Shown: one piece after another, positions 7,317 to 7,448 of the stretch | Layout: every line of letters begins with the position of its first letter | How positions within the stretch are numbered: the first letter of the stretch is position 1 | NCBI GenBank assembly: GCA_013696065.1 | Contig: JACCZJ010000200.1 | Location: forward strand, 1-7,448 | Direction of reading: 5' to 3' | Source of the DNA: Nocardioidaceae bacterium | Lineage (GTDB): Bacteria; Actinomycetota; Actinomycetes; Propionibacteriales; Nocardioidaceae | DNA: 7,448 nucleotides | Notes under the pieces: generated by a model | Seen by the model: only the letters and a program-made list of their open reading frames with translations | Told to the model about the DNA's origin: nothing | Databases searched by the model: none | Translations under genes and position numbers: made by a program

Positions 7317-7332
7317 GAGCCAGCATTGGCTC
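7317..7332 (-). terminator. Short hairpin followed by a T-rich stretch
   Basis: On the minus strand GAGCCA-ATGC-TGGCTC forms a perfect 6-bp stem with a 4-nt loop, followed by GACTTATCTTCTC, which is moderately T-rich. It begins 40 bp after the stop at 7372, a normal place for a terminator of the sulfotransferase-like gene. Confidence 0.45.
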
Positions 7333-7371
7333 CACGCAGGAACGGCTCTCGTACCCACAGTGCTCACAGCA

Positions 7372-7448
7372 CTATCGATCAGGGCTAAGCCAAGGCGCCA
7401 GTGACCGCCCGAGGACGTCCTGTAACCCGAGGAGGTCCTCACGGAACA
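7372..7448 (-). CDS. C-terminal end of a sulfotransferase-like protein (5' part outside the window)
   Basis: The last 24 codons, ending at TAG (7372-7374), read REDLLGLQDVLGRSLAPWL followed by SPDR. This resembles the C-terminal helix of bacterial PAPS-dependent sulfotransferases, which often end in a form like YREDVLRLQDLLGRDLSxWL. Such enzymes move sulfate from PAPS to sugars, lipids or other acceptors. The PAPS-binding parts would lie upstream, outside the window, so the call rests on a short tail. Two hairpins follow the stop, which supports this being a real gene end. Its presence next to exported carbohydrate-related proteins would fit sulfated surface-glycan synthesis. Confidence 0.5.
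   Translation of the reverse strand, partial: FREDLLGLQDVLGRSLAPWLSPDR

Larger units (their letters stand above)
7027..7371. other. 345-bp non-coding region with hairpins, candidate promoter and palindrome
   Basis: No convincing gene lies here. From high to low coordinates it holds a 16-nt hairpin (7317-7332), a 30-nt hairpin (7264-7293), two small palindromes by a possible promoter (7189-7230) and a 26-bp palindrome (7085-7110). It ends with the ribosome-binding site GGAGAAGC ahead of the ATG at 7026. The order suggests termination of the upstream gene followed by independent, regulated transcription of the propeller gene. Confidence 0.6.

Noticed and set aside
7411..7440. Two near-identical palindromic repeats (GAGGACGTCCT and GAGGAGGTCCT), 18 bp apart
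   Set aside because: They fall inside the sulfotransferase-like coding end, where similar codons for LLG/VLG repeat, so codon use explains them.

Overview
The window looks like chromosome from a high-GC actinobacterium, possibly Propionibacteriales or Nocardioides-like. This rests on GC-rich codon use, GTG starts, a Tat-type leader and the protein families present. All recognisable genes lie on the minus strand, so transcription runs from high to low coordinates, and the long plus-strand open frames are GC-driven shadows.

In transcription order: (1) 7448-7372, the last 24 codons of a gene whose C-terminus resembles sulfotransferases. (2) 7371-7027, a 345-bp non-coding region with two hairpins behind that gene, then a candidate promoter and a 26-bp near-perfect palindrome ahead of the next gene. 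(3) 7026-5719 and 5519-4221, two tandem paralogous secreted proteins of 435 and 432 residues, each with seven propeller-like repeat units. An AT-rich 199-bp gap separates them. (4) 4080-2746, an exported (Tat-type leader) clan GH-A-like glycoside hydrolase with NEP and TEIGY catalytic signatures. (5) 2568-2269, a remnant holding only the C-terminal part of a GH114 (endo-alpha-1,4-polygalactosaminidase-like) protein. (6) 2137-1260, a MOSC-domain protein broken by one apparent -1 frameshift. (7) 1196 to the window edge, an M20-family allantoate amidohydrolase-like enzyme, complete except for its last few residues.

The window seems to join two functional blocks. The upstream block (sulfotransferase-like end, paired propellers, GH-A hydrolase, GH114 remnant) has the content of a surface-glycan locus: exported carbohydrate-active and potential ligand-binding proteins with decayed members. 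The downstream block (MOSC protein, allantoate amidohydrolase) fits purine/ureide nitrogen metabolism, where molybdenum-cofactor enzymes such as xanthine dehydrogenase act upstream of allantoate. The GH114 remnant lies at the junction.

The best candidate for something undescribed is the tandem propeller pair with the adjacent GH-A hydrolase. The functional link is inferred from proximity, export signals and shared strand only.
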